64,000 nt of DNA. Source: Roseobacter denitrificans OCh 114 (GTDB lineage: Bacteria; Pseudomonadota; Alphaproteobacteria; Rhodobacterales; Rhodobacteraceae). This document shows positions 16,631 through 25,424 of this stretch, piece after piece. Where the stretch lies: the NCBI RefSeq assembly GCF_000014045.1, contig NC_008209.1:2255001-2319000 (forward strand), given 5' to 3'. A program made the translations under genes and the position numbers. Numbering within the stretch: position 1 is the first letter of the stretch; each line of letters begins with the position of its first letter. The notes beneath the pieces are model-generated. The model was not told the origin of the DNA and searched no databases. It worked only from the letters and a program-made list of their open reading frames with translations.

Positions 16631-18144
16631 GCGGATATGCCTGTTGCCTTTGATGTTCTTCCGGTGACGTCTGCGATGAGCGCGGCAAGGTCGACATCCT
16701 TGTTCACATGTTCGCCGACAAGGGTGCCCTCGTGCATCACGAGAATACGGTCGGCGATCTCAAGTGCTTCGTCGATCTCGGCGAGAAACACCAGTGTCGC
16801 GCGCCCTTTCGCCGTGCCGCGGATATGCCGCCCGATATCGCGCCGCGCACCGATGTCCACGCCCTGAAACGGCTCATCCAGCAAGAGCACCTTCGCAGGC
16901 TCCAGCAGCCAGCGCGCGATCATGACCTTTTGCTGGTTGCCGCCCGACAGGGTGCCAATGCCGTCATGTGACGATTGGCAGACAATGCCCAACTGATCCA
17001 CCATGCGGTCGGTGCTTTTGCGCTGTGCGCGTGATTTCAGGAACGGCCCGGTACTGAGGCTGCGCAGAAAGGGCAGGGTCATGTTATCGGCGATGTCAAA
17101 GGCCGGGATCACTGCATTGCTGCTGCGATCCTTCGGCGACATGAACACGCCCTGTGCCACAGCATCCTCAACCGAACGGGGGGTGTAGGGGGTCCCGTTG
17201 ATGCGCATCTGGCCCTGCGCGGGCTGTGAGATGCCAAAAAGGATATCGGCCAACCGGCTTTTGCCGCTGCCCAGAAGGCCCACGAGTGCGACGACCTCCC
17301 CGTCCCGCACGGTCAGATTGAAAGGGTCTGTCCCGTCAGAGAGGCACAGATCGGACAAGTCCAGCACCGGGGCGGCCCCGGTTTGAACGGTGACATCCAC
17401 ATCCGTCATGCGGTGGCCGAGCATGGCGGTGACGGCGGCGTTGTAATCAAGCGGCGCGCTTTCGAACAGGCCGGAAATCGCGCCGTCCCGCATCACCACG
17501 ATCCGGTCCGCAATGCGCCGGATATCGGACATGCGGTGCGAGATATACAGGATCGCGACACCTTGCGCGCGTAGCCGGTCAATCAGATCAAAGAGCCGCT
17601 CCGCCTCTGACGCCGAAAGCGAGGAGGTCGGCTCGTCCAGGATCAGCACTTTGGGCGCGCGCGCCATGGCCCTTGCGATGGCGATCATCTGGCGGTCGGC
17701 AACCGACAGATCTGATACCCGTGCGCGCAGATCGACATGAATGCCCATGGCGGCGGCGACTTTGGCGGCCTCGGCGCGCAGGTGGCGTTCGCGGACGAAA
17801 AACCCGTGGCCGCGTTCGACCAAACGGTCCAGCATCAGGTTGTTGGCCACGTCCAGATCGGGAATGACCCCATCATTGATGGATTGGTGCACCGTCACCA
17901 CCCCTTTGCGGATGGCGTCCGCCTCGTCCACAGGATCAAAGGGCGCGCCGGTCAGCATCACCGTGCCACCATCCGCGCGGTGATGGCCGCAGATCACCTT
18001 GACCAGTGTGGATTTCCCGGCGCCATTCGCCCCCATCAGAACCGTCACGGACCCCGGTGACAGGGTCAGGTCAATGCCGCGTAACACATTATTTTTGCCG
18101 AACGATTTCTGCAGACCGTTCACCTTGAGCGCGTCGCGAGCCAC
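16627..18144 (-). CDS. Sugar ABC importer ATPase with tandem nucleotide-binding domains, RbsA type
   Basis: A 505-residue fused double ATPase. Domain 1 has Walker A GANGAGKST near residue 38 and a signature reading LSVADRQMIAIARAM. Domain 2 has the degenerate Walker A GLLGSGKS near residue 285 and the full signature LSGGNQQKVMIARWL near residue 400, the usual asymmetry of RbsA proteins. Translation starts at a GTG (18144) with GGGGAGGA about 8 nt upstream. It is the first gene of the importer operon, divergent from mtnK across a 132-bp promoter region with a perfect palindrome. Confidence 0.9.
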   Translation of the reverse strand: MARDALKVNGLQKSFGKNNVLRGIDLTLSPGSVTVLMGANGAGKSTLVKVICGHHRADGGTVMLTGAPFDPVDEADAIRKGVVTVHQSINDGVIPDLDVANNLMLDRLVERGHGFFVRERHLRAEAAKVAAAMGIHVDLRARVSDLSVADRQMIAIARAMARAPKVLILDEPTSSLSASEAERLFDLIDRLRAQGVAILYISHRMSDIRRIADRIVVMRDGAISGLFESAPLDYNAAVTAMLGHRMTDVDVTVQTGAAPVLDLSDLCLSDGTDPFNLTVRDGEVVALVGLLGSGKSRLADILFGISQPAQGQMRINGTPYTPRSVEDAVAQGVFMSPKDRSSNAVIPAFDIADNMTLPFLRSLSTGPFLKSRAQRKSTDRMVDQLGIVCQSSHDGIGTLSGGNQQKVMIARWLLEPAKVLLLDEPFQGVDIGARRDIGRHIRGTAKGRATLVFLAEIDEALEIADRILVMHEGTLVGEHVNKDVDLAALIADVTGRTSKATGISA

Positions 18145-18192
18145 TCACTTCCTCCCCTTGGTGGTCTGACGATAGGCAGGGTGAAATACTTT

Positions 18193-18209
18193 TGTCAAAC
18201 AGTTTGACA
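18193..18209. promoter_or_regulatory. Perfect 17-bp palindrome in the ABC importer/mtnK divergent promoter
   Basis: TGTCAAACAGTTTGACA has 8-bp arms around a central A. It lies 49 bp upstream of the importer ATPase start and 68 bp upstream of mtnK, the expected place for an operator serving both directions. The SorC-type regulator encoded third in the plus-strand operon (20640-21650) is the obvious candidate ligand. Confidence 0.75.
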
Positions 18210-18276
18210 TAAGTATAAACCGCCAAGTATGTCATTGAGGCAAAGCGCGCGTTGGAGCAAGAGAGGGAGGCCAGCG

Positions 18277-19536
18277 ATGAGTGCAAACACGGCGTATGAG
18301 GCTCTGAGCGTCGATACTCTGACGCAGCGGCTGAAAGATGTGCCTGCGCTTATCGAACACGTCGGATCGGATGCTTCGGAATGGCACGTGCAGGAGGTCG
18401 GGGACGGCAATCTAAACCTCGTCTTCATCGTGAGTGGGTCGGTCGGCAAGATCATCGTCAAACAGGCGTTGCCCTATGTCCGCCTTGTGGGGGACAGCTG
18501 GCCCTTGCCGCTTTACCGCGCGTTTTATGAGTATCACGCGCTGACCCGTCAGGCCGCACGCGATCCCGGCGCCGTCCCGGAGGTTTATCATTTTAACGAA
18601 ACGCAGGCGCTGATCGTGATGGAGTTCCTCGCGCCGCATGTGATCCTGCGCCGCAAGTTGATCGCCGGGGAAAAGGTTGCGGGGCTGGCGGATTTTCTGG
18701 GCCAGTTCTGCGCGCGGACGGCCTTTCGCGGGTCCGAGTTGTCGATGCCAAGCCCCGACAAGAAGGCGGATGTGGCGCTTTTTGCCGGTAACGTCGAAAT
18801 CCCCGCAATCACCGAGGCGCTGGTTTTCACCGATCCCTATTTCGATGCGGAGATGAACAACCACACCGAGGGTCTTGCCCCGGTCATTGCCCAATTGCGC
18901 GGGGATGCGGCGCTGAAAATCAAGGTGCAGCAAATGCTGCAACGCTTTGTGTCCAATACGGAAACCATGGTGCACGGCGATCTGCATTCCGGCTCCATCA
19001 TGTCGACGGACAGCGACAGCAGGGTGATCGACCCCGAATTCGTGCAATATGGCCCGATGGGTTTTGACATCGGCATGCTCTGTGCGAATTTCCTGATGGC
19101 CTATTTCAGCCAGCCTGCGCATCGCGGTGCGGATCTGTCCGAGTATCAGGAGTGGATACTGGAAGTCATCGCAGACACCGCGCGCAGCTTTGAGGCAGAG
19201 TTCCGCCATCTGTGGGCCACCGAGCGGACGGGCATCCTGTACCCGGCGTCGCTGTTCGAGGATCAGGGCCAGGACAGCGCGGCGGCCTGCGATGCGGTTC
19301 TGGCCGGAATCTGGCGCGATGCATGGGCGGTCTGCGGGATCGAGATGCACCGGCGGTGTCTGTCCCTTGCGCATAACGCCGATTTCGAAGAGATCGCGGA
19401 TGTCGCGATGCGTGCACGGCTTGAGGCGCGAAACCTCAGCATGGGCGCGGAATTGATCCATATGGCAGACACAATTGCGGATGCGCAGGCGGTTTGCGCG
19501 CTCGCGCGGAACTTTAACCGAAAGGACGTTCTATGA
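18277..19536 (+). CDS. mtnK: 5-methylthioribose kinase
   Basis: A 419-residue kinase of the methylthioribose kinase/aminoglycoside phosphotransferase fold. Catalytic loop: [11 protein letters not shown] near residue 230 (HGDLH). DxE metal motif: [19 protein letters not shown]. The lid-and-cleft start [12 protein letters not shown] and [11 protein letters not shown] match the MtnK N-lobe. It phosphorylates 5-methylthioribose at O1 in methionine salvage. I chose the ATG at 18277 because GGGAGG lies 7 nt upstream; an upstream in-frame start at 18229 would run through the promoter. The gene overlaps mtnA by 4 bp and is divergent from the importer, which supports uptake of external methylthioribose. 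Confidence 0.92.
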   Translation: MSANTAYEALSVDTLTQRLKDVPALIEHVGSDASEWHVQEVGDGNLNLVFIVSGSVGKIIVKQALPYVRLVGDSWPLPLYRAFYEYHALTRQAARDPGAVPEVYHFNETQALIVMEFLAPHVILRRKLIAGEKVAGLADFLGQFCARTAFRGSELSMPSPDKKADVALFAGNVEIPAITEALVFTDPYFDAEMNNHTEGLAPVIAQLRGDAALKIKVQQMLQRFVSNTETMVHGDLHSGSIMSTDSDSRVIDPEFVQYGPMGFDIGMLCANFLMAYFSQPAHRGADLSEYQEWILEVIADTARSFEAEFRHLWATERTGILYPASLFEDQGQDSAAACDAVLAGIWRDAWAVCGIEMHRRCLSLAHNADFEEIADVAMRARLEARNLSMGAELIHMADTIADAQAVCALARNFNRKDVL

Positions 19537-20636
19537 AGATCGACGGCACGCACTACCGATCCTTGTGGTGGAACAGCGAAAACCACGTTCTGGAGATCAT
19601 CGACCAACGCTGGTTGCCGCATGAATTTCGCGTCATCCCCGTTGCGACGATGCAGGATTTTGCCGATGCCATCTACCAGATGCGGGTACGTGGCGCGCCC
19701 TTGATCGGGGCCACGGCGGCCTATGGGATGGCATTGGCGATGGCCGAGGATGCATCGGACGCAAATATGGATGCGGCATGGGCTTTCCTTGAAAAAACCC
19801 GCCCGACCGCGATCAACCTGCGGTGGGCGCTGGATCGGTGCCGCGCGGCATTGCGCCCCTTGCCGGAAGCTGACCGCGCCGCTGCTGCCCTGACGCTGGC
19901 CCATGAGATTGCCGATGAGGACGTGGAGATCAACCGCCGCATCGGGGAGCACGGTCTGGCCCTGATCCGCGAGATCGCGGCGCGCAAACCGGCGGGCGAA
20001 CCGGTGCGCCTGCTGACGCACTGCAACGCCGGGTGGCTGGCGACCGTCGATTGGGGCACCGCGACCAGTCCGATGTATCACGCGCAGGACGCGGGCATCC
20101 CGCTGCACGTCTGGGTGGATGAGACGCGCCCGCGCAATCAGGGTGCGCTGACCGCGTGGGAGTTGGGCAAGCACGGCGTGCCCCACACCTATATCACCGA
20201 CAATGCGGGCGGGCATCTGATGCAGCATGGCATGGTGGATATGGTCATCACCGGCACCGACCGCACGACGCGGCGCGGTGATGTGTGCAACAAGATCGGC
20301 ACCTACCTCAAGGCCCTGGCCGCGCATGATAATGGCGTGCCGTTCTACGTCGCACTGCCATCCCCGACCATCGACTGGACGGTGAGCGATGGCGTGGCCG
20401 AGATCCCCATCGAGGAACGTGATGCACAAGAAGTCACCCATGTGCAGGGGCTGACCGACGGTGGTGGACTTGGCACCGTGCAGGTCACGCCGACGGGGAC
20501 GCAAGGAGGCAACCCGGCCTTTGACGTGACGCCGAACCGGTTGGTCACGGGCCTGATCACCGAACGCGGGGTTTGCGACGCCTCCGAGGCCGGGTTGTCC
20601 GACCTCTTCCCCAACTTTGCGAAGGCGGCAGAATAG
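19533..20636 (+). CDS. mtnA: S-methyl-5-thioribose-1-phosphate isomerase
   Basis: A 367-residue aldose-ketose isomerase of the eIF2B-like MtnA family. Diagnostic segments are [20 protein letters not shown] near residue 50, the catalytic Cys in [12 protein letters not shown] near residue 165, and the catalytic Asp in [19 protein letters not shown] near residue 240. It converts methylthioribose-1-phosphate to methylthioribulose-1-phosphate. The ATG overlaps the mtnK stop. The next enzyme (MtnB dehydratase, Ald2 aldolase or a RuBisCO-like protein) is not encoded in the window, so the route beyond this point is open. Confidence 0.93.
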   Translation: MKIDGTHYRSLWWNSENHVLEIIDQRWLPHEFRVIPVATMQDFADAIYQMRVRGAPLIGATAAYGMALAMAEDASDANMDAAWAFLEKTRPTAINLRWALDRCRAALRPLPEADRAAAALTLAHEIADEDVEINRRIGEHGLALIREIAARKPAGEPVRLLTHCNAGWLATVDWGTATSPMYHAQDAGIPLHVWVDETRPRNQGALTAWELGKHGVPHTYITDNAGGHLMQHGMVDMVITGTDRTTRRGDVCNKIGTYLKALAAHDNGVPFYVALPSPTIDWTVSDGVAEIPIEERDAQEVTHVQGLTDGGGLGTVQVTPTGTQGGNPAFDVTPNRLVTGLITERGVCDASEAGLSDLFPNFAKAAE

Positions 20637-20639
20637 AAG

Positions 20640-21650
20640 GTGTCGCTGCCGGCAGGGTCCACGGGCAAGGCGAGAGCTGCCGCGCCGGATCTGGCGCGGT
20701 TCCCCGCACGCGAAGACGCGCTTTATATTGAGGCCGCGTGGCTTTATTACCACGATGGGCTGAACCAGAACGAGATCGCAGCGCGCATGCGGATCAGCCG
20801 CGCATCGGTGGTGAATTACCTCAATGAGGTGCGCGCGCGTGACTGGGTCCGGGTCCATCTGGACAGTGATGTGTTTCGGGGGCATCGGCTGGCGGCGCAA
20901 CTCTGCGCGCGATATGGCTTGGCGGAGGCGCTGGTGGTGCCGGAGGTCACACAGGATCGCGACGCTGCTGCCAGTGTGGCGCGGGTCACGCGGGCTGCTG
21001 CGGATTGGTTGCCGCGATTGCTGGAACCGGGCGATCGTCTGGGGGTATCATGGGGCGCGACCGTCTATCAAATGGCCCGGCAGGTGCCCCACACGCCCGT
21101 GCCGGATCTGACGGTGACGCAGCTTCTGGGCTCACGCTCTGCCGCACTTGGGTTCGAAGCGGAGGCCTGTACGTCGATGCTGGCCCATCGTTTGGACGGG
21201 CAGTGTATCAACCTGCATGTGCCACTGGTTCTGTCGAGCAAGAACCTGCGCGATGCGCTTTGTGATGAGCCTGTTGTGCGCGACCAGCTCGCGGCATTGG
21301 CGATGTGTAACAAGACCGTGCTGGCCTGTGGCACCTGCGACGCGGACGCCCATGTCGTACGCAGCGGCATCCTGAGCGCCGAGGGTATCGCGGCATACCG
21401 CGCAAAGGGAGCGGCGGGCGTGATCTGTGGACGCCTGATTGATGCCGAGGGGCGGCCCATGGTCGCCGAGGTCGAAGAGCGGATGATCGGCGTCTCACTG
21501 GAGCAGATGCGCGGCAAGGACATCGCGCTTTTGGTCGCTGCCGGACCGGGCCGCGCCGGACCCGCGCAAGCCGCGATCAAGGGCGGTTTCGTTACACATC
21601 TGGTGACCAGCGCGGCGGTGGCAGAAGAGCTTCTCGGCATGAAACCTTGA
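20640..21650 (+). CDS. SorC/DeoR-type sugar-binding transcriptional regulator
   Basis: A 336-residue regulator. An N-terminal HTH (about residues 28-65, YHDGLNQNEIAARMRISRASVVNYLNEVRA) is followed by the large SorC sugar-phosphate-binding domain. Features include LGVSWGATVYQMA near residue 140 and the closing segment GGFVTHLVTSAAVAEELL. It begins with GTG 3 bp after the mtnA stop. Such proteins usually sense phosphorylated sugars, so methylthioribose-1-phosphate or methylthioribulose-1-phosphate are plausible inducers. The perfect palindrome at 18193 is a likely site. After it, 21651-21932 holds no gene I can support and lies between convergent genes. Confidence 0.85.
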   Translation: MSLPAGSTGKARAAAPDLARFPAREDALYIEAAWLYYHDGLNQNEIAARMRISRASVVNYLNEVRARDWVRVHLDSDVFRGHRLAAQLCARYGLAEALVVPEVTQDRDAAASVARVTRAAADWLPRLLEPGDRLGVSWGATVYQMARQVPHTPVPDLTVTQLLGSRSAALGFEAEACTSMLAHRLDGQCINLHVPLVLSSKNLRDALCDEPVVRDQLAALAMCNKTVLACGTCDADAHVVRSGILSAEGIAAYRAKGAAGVICGRLIDAEGRPMVAEVEERMIGVSLEQMRGKDIALLVAAGPGRAGPAQAAIKGGFVTHLVTSAAVAEELLGMKP

Positions 21651-21932
21651 GGCGTCATGCGAAAAACCTCGATCATGAAATGCTGGCCGACATCAATGAT
21701 TTCAGCATGTTACACGATACCTGATGTGTCAGATACTTCGACAGACGCGCGCATGGCTGCCAGTCCCTTTTCCCGACTTCTGACAGCAGCAACTCAGGGG
21801 ATGGGCAGGGAATATGTGGATCTGCGAAATGCCAGTCGGGGTTGTTGGCGACACCATCCTCAGCGTTTTTGACAGGGATCACCCGATCTGAAGGTCTGAT
21901 CGCAGCCCGACGCAGTGGCACCCGTAACCGCC

Positions 21933-23126
21933 CTAGGCAACCTTGTTGCCCCGGCTCCAGACGCCGCGCAGCAGCGGTGTTTGGCCAATGCTGCGCACAC
22001 GCAGAACATCGCCGCGCAAACCGGTTTTCAAAGCACCACGGTCATGCAGCCGCACGGCTTTTGCGGGGTTGCTGGTGACTGTGGCGATGGCGCGGGGCAG
22101 ATCGCTCCAGATATCGGCAAGGCGGAAGGCCGACCAGAGCAGCGCCGAGGGCACATAGTCTGACGACACGATGTCGAGAAGATCGGCCTTTGCGAGCACC
22201 TCCGCTGCCACATTGCCAGAATGCGACCCGCCGCGGATCAGGTTGGGGGCGCCCATCATCACCGCAATGCCGTTCAGCCGACAAGCGTCAGCGGCCTCCA
22301 CGGTTGTGGGAAACTCGGCAAAACCCACGCCGTTTCCTGCCGAGGTTTGCACGTGATCGCAGGTGGTATCATCATGGCTGGCCAGAACGGCCCGGAGGCG
22401 GCGGGCCTCTTGCACCGCACCTGCCTCATGCCTTGCCCCGAGGCGTTTTTGCAAAGCCAGCAGGCGCTCCACATGTTCGCCAAATTCGGCATCGTCCATC
22501 CCGCGTTTCTTGGCGATATAGGTTTTCAGCGCCGACAGGTCCCGAAACTGGCGCTGACCCGGGGTGTGATCCATCAGGCTGACGATACCGACCCTGTCAG
22601 AGGGTCCGAAAGCCGCCAATTCCTCAAGCAGCGTCTCAGAACAGATTTCAGCCCGCAGATGCAGGAAGTGACTAATCTTGAAATACCCTTGCGCGCGCGC
22701 TGCGAGGAGTTCATCCGCAAGCTTTCGGGCATAGTCGGTGTAGCGCCCCTTGCCGCTATGGATGGAGCCGACCCGCATGGCGTCAAACACCGTCGTGATG
22801 CCTGTAGACGCCAGTTCTGCATCATGGGCGATCAGGGCGGGCAAATGTGGCCAGTCCACCGCCGGGCGCGGTTCGATGTGGCGTTCGACATTGTCTGTAT
22901 GCAATTCGACAAGACCGGGAAGAACGAGATCACCGGCACAATCCACGGCACCGGTCGGGATATGATCCCCCTCAGTAATGTCGCAAATGACGCCTTGTTC
23001 GATTGTCAGCGCACCGGTAAGCACCTGATCTGCCAGCACAAGCTGCGCATTGGCGAAACAAAGATCGCCTGATACGTCACTGTCACCAGCTTTGCCCAGA
23101 GAGGACGTGGGAAACGGGGAATTCAT
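21933..23126 (-). CDS. phnM: Alpha-D-ribose 1-methylphosphonate 5-triphosphate diphosphatase
   Basis: A 397-residue amidohydrolase-fold enzyme. The metal motif is the PhnM-specific VELHTDNVERHIEPRP near residue 70, with ASTGITTVFDAM following. It releases pyrophosphate from the C-P lyase intermediate to give ribose 1-methylphosphonate 5-phosphate. I placed the start at 23126 (GAGAG about 6 nt upstream); an in-frame extension to 23174 has no family similarity. It is the last gene of the minus-strand phnGHIJKLN(M) operon, separated from phnN by 283 bp carrying a degraded gene on the other strand. Confidence 0.92.
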   Translation of the reverse strand: MNSPFPTSSLGKAGDSDVSGDLCFANAQLVLADQVLTGALTIEQGVICDITEGDHIPTGAVDCAGDLVLPGLVELHTDNVERHIEPRPAVDWPHLPALIAHDAELASTGITTVFDAMRVGSIHSGKGRYTDYARKLADELLAARAQGYFKISHFLHLRAEICSETLLEELAAFGPSDRVGIVSLMDHTPGQRQFRDLSALKTYIAKKRGMDDAEFGEHVERLLALQKRLGARHEAGAVQEARRLRAVLASHDDTTCDHVQTSAGNGVGFAEFPTTVEAADACRLNGIAVMMGAPNLIRGGSHSGNVAAEVLAKADLLDIVSSDYVPSALLWSAFRLADIWSDLPRAIATVTSNPAKAVRLHDRGALKTGLRGDVLRVRSIGQTPLLRGVWSRGNKVA

Positions 23127-23194
23127 GTCGATCTCTCGATTTGCAATGTGCTGTCTGTCGCCGCCTTGAGGCATGGGATAATTGGGCGCGTCCG

Positions 23195-23400
23195 GGTTCG
23201 GGTCGGATATGGTGCAGGGCCGTAAGACGCCTTGGCGGGATATGCCGGGGTTTGGATGACATCACCATGACACCGCGCAGCGACGGGGTTCAACCGCTTT
23301 TCAATAAGCCTTTGCGTCTGGCTTGTGGGCAAGACGTGCCGGATCATATCGCCTTGCGCGCTGCCTTGCGCGCTGCGTGGGAAGATGGCCGGTTCGAGGG
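23195..23400 (+). pseudogene. Probable remnant of a DUF1045 (2H phosphoesterase) phosphonate-associated gene
   Basis: The gap between phnM and phnN carries plus-strand coding traces in two frames. One frame reads FGSDMVQGRKTPWRDMPGFG; after a frame change, LDDITMTPRSDGVQPLFNKPLRLACGQ follows in two joined segments. This lines up with the N-terminal third of DUF1045 proteins, which neighbour phnM/phnN in alphaproteobacteria and typically read TPRxYGFHATLKxPFRLAxG. The HxT catalytic motif is replaced by QPL, and the C-terminal two thirds are absent because phnN begins. No ribosome-binding site or intact frame is visible. The alignment is from memory of the family; boundaries are approximate. 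Confidence 0.42.
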
Positions 23401-23409
23401 GGTCCATCG

Positions 23410-23970
23410 CTACACACTCACTGGCTGGAGCAGGTCCGCCGCTCGGGCGATGGTCTGGGACAGCGGGCCGTCGTTGGCAAGGTTGATGACCTTTAGCCCG
23501 GCGGGCAAGGGTTTGTCAGCCTCCGCAAGGCGTTTGCTGATTTCTTCTTCCGTTTCACGGGCCCGCGCGGCCAGACGCTGCGCAAGCGTTTCCGGTTTCG
23601 CGGTGATGTTTAGAACGACGAGCCGGGGAAACATCCCGCCCGCCTCAGGCAGAGCCTTGCGGGAGAAATTGACAAGACAATCGGTGCCCTGCGCTAGCTG
23701 GTGATTGACGGTGATCGGAATGCCATAATGCAGACCATGCGCGCCCCAATGCAGCGAAAAGGCCCCATCCGCGACCAGTTTTTCAAATTGCGCCACGCTC
23801 GCCGCGTCGTAGTCTTCGCCGCCAAGACCGGGCGCGCGGGTGATCACGCGGCGCACCATATGCAGACTGGGGATGGCGCGGCGCAGGCCCGCCATCACGC
23901 TGTCCTTGCCAACGCCCGATGGGCCGACAACCGCGATGAGGCGTCCAGCGGATGGTGCGGTCAGTGTCAT
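23410..23970 (-). CDS. phnN: Ribose 1,5-bisphosphate phosphokinase
   Basis: A 186-residue P-loop kinase related to guanylate kinase. Walker A is VVGPSGVGKDS near residue 14; the guanylate-kinase-like RRVITRAPGLGGEDY follows near residue 40. PhnN makes PRPP from ribose 1,5-bisphosphate, ending the C-P lyase pathway. The start overlaps the phnL stop by 4 bp. Confidence 0.92.
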   Translation of the reverse strand: MTLTAPSAGRLIAVVGPSGVGKDSVMAGLRRAIPSLHMVRRVITRAPGLGGEDYDAASVAQFEKLVADGAFSLHWGAHGLHYGIPITVNHQLAQGTDCLVNFSRKALPEAGGMFPRLVVLNITAKPETLAQRLAARARETEEEISKRLAEADKPLPAGLKVINLANDGPLSQTIARAADLLQPVSV

Positions 23971-24650
23971 GCCGCCATTCCGGGAGTAAAGCGGCCAACA
24001 TCAATCTCGCGATCACAGACGCGGGCGCGGGCGGACTCGTCGTGGAAAATACCGATGATGGCCGCGCCGCGCGCCTTGGCGTCTTCGATCAAGGACAGCA
24101 CCACTTCGCGGTTCGCAGCATCGAGGCTCGCGGTGGGTTCATCAAGCAGTATCGCAGGGTAGGCATGGGCAAAACCACGGGCAATATTCACGCGCTGTTG
24201 CTCGCCGCCCGAAAAGGTTGTGGGGGACAAGGACCACAGCCTTTCGGGGATGTTCAACTGGGTCAGAAGCGCCCTCGCGCGGTCCTGCGCTTCATCTGCC
24301 GGTACGCCCAAAGCGCGCAGAGGCTCTGCCACCACATCAAGCGTCGGGACACGCGGCACCACACGCAGGAACTGGCTGACATAGCCCAGCACATCCCGGC
24401 GCAATTTGATAATGTCGCGCGGCTCAGAGCGAACAATGTCCAAACCGCCGATGCTAATTTCGCCCGACTGCGTCAGGTAATTGCCATAGATCATCCGCAT
24501 CAGCGTGGATTTACCCGCACCAGAGGCCCCGGTGAGCGCCACACATTCCCCCCGGGCAACCGCGAAGGACACATCATTGATCACCTCGATCACAGCACTT
24601 CCCTGATTATGCAGGGTAAAAGTTTTGGAAACGTCTTTGAGTTCAATCAT
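23967..24650 (-). CDS. phnL: C-P lyase complex ABC-type ATPase PhnL
   Basis: A 227-residue single ABC domain: Walker A LTGASGAGKST near residue 37, signature FSGGEQQRVNIARG near residue 145 and Walker B AILLDEPTASLD. Length and sequence fit PhnL, one of two ABC proteins of the phosphonate degradation machinery that act with the lyase core, not in transport. It starts 3 bp after the phnK stop and overlaps phnN. Confidence 0.92.
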   Translation of the reverse strand: MIELKDVSKTFTLHNQGSAVIEVINDVSFAVARGECVALTGASGAGKSTLMRMIYGNYLTQSGEISIGGLDIVRSEPRDIIKLRRDVLGYVSQFLRVVPRVPTLDVVAEPLRALGVPADEAQDRARALLTQLNIPERLWSLSPTTFSGGEQQRVNIARGFAHAYPAILLDEPTASLDAANREVVLSLIEDAKARGAAIIGIFHDESARARVCDREIDVGRFTPGMAA

Positions 24651-24653
24651 GGC

Positions 24654-25424
24654 TCATACCTGTAAAACGGAACTGACAAGAAGCTGGCTATAGGCGTGCT
24701 GCGGATCATCCAGCACCTGATCGGTCAGGCCCGCCTCGACAACGTGACCGGACTTCATGACCATCAGGCGGTCCGCCAACAGGCGCACCACAGCCAGATC
24801 GTGGGTGACAATGATCGCTGACAGGCCCATGTCGCGCACGAGACCGCGCAGCAGGTCCAGCAGCCGCGCCTGCACCGAGACATCAAGGCCGCCTGTGGGT
24901 TCATCCATGAAGACGAGACGCGGGCCGGTAACCAGATTGCGCGCGATCTGCAGGCGTTGCTGCATCCCGCCAGAGAAGGTCGTGGGCCGGTCATCCACAC
25001 GGGATGCATCGATCTCGACCCGGCCCAGCCAGTCCGTGGCCTTGTCGCGGATGTCGCCGTAGTGACGCTCGCCCACAGCCATCAACCGCTCGCCTACGTT
25101 GCCACCGGCACTCACGCCCATGCGTAGCCCGTCACGGGCGTGCTGGTGGACGAAGGCCCAATCGGTGCGCCCCAGCATGCGCCGTTCGGATTCGGACATC
25201 GTGATGGTGTCGCGCGGGCCGTCGGTGCGGGTGTCGTAGACCACCCGTCCGGCATCGGGGGCCAAATGCCCCGCCATGCAATTGAGCAAGGTGGATTTGC
25301 CCGACCCGCTTTCGCCCACGATCCCCATAACCTCACCGGGATAGAGATCAAACGAAACATCCGCGCAGCCGATATATGTGCCGTATCGCTTGGTGATGCC
25401 TTGAACGGATAGCAAAGGGGTCAT
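24654..25424 (-). CDS. phnK: C-P lyase complex ABC-type ATPase PhnK
   Basis: A 256-residue ABC protein with Walker A GESGSGKST near residue 36, signature FSGGMQQRLQIARN near residue 155 and Walker B VFMDEPTGGLDVSVQ. The long insert after Walker A (VVYDTRTDGPRD and following) matches PhnK. It binds the PhnGHIJ core and couples ATP hydrolysis to C-P lyase turnover. The ATG overlaps the phnJ stop by 4 bp. Confidence 0.93.
   Translation of the reverse strand: MTPLLSVQGITKRYGTYIGCADVSFDLYPGEVMGIVGESGSGKSTLLNCMAGHLAPDAGRVVYDTRTDGPRDTITMSESERRMLGRTDWAFVHQHARDGLRMGVSAGGNVGERLMAVGERHYGDIRDKATDWLGRVEIDASRVDDRPTTFSGGMQQRLQIARNLVTGPRLVFMDEPTGGLDVSVQARLLDLLRGLVRDMGLSAIIVTHDLAVVRLLADRLMVMKSGHVVEAGLTDQVLDDPQHAYSQLLVSSVLQV

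Noticed and set aside
19263..20900. Minus-strand open frame of 545 codons opposite mtnA
   Set aside because: Composition is Arg/His-rich with no recognised domain. It runs antisense to mtnK, mtnA and the SorC gene, all of which have clear motifs.
23141..23704. Plus-strand 187-codon frame as an intact gene between phnM and phnN
   Set aside because: Its second half is antisense to phnN and its first part matches DUF1045 only after a frame change. I report it as a remnant, not a gene.
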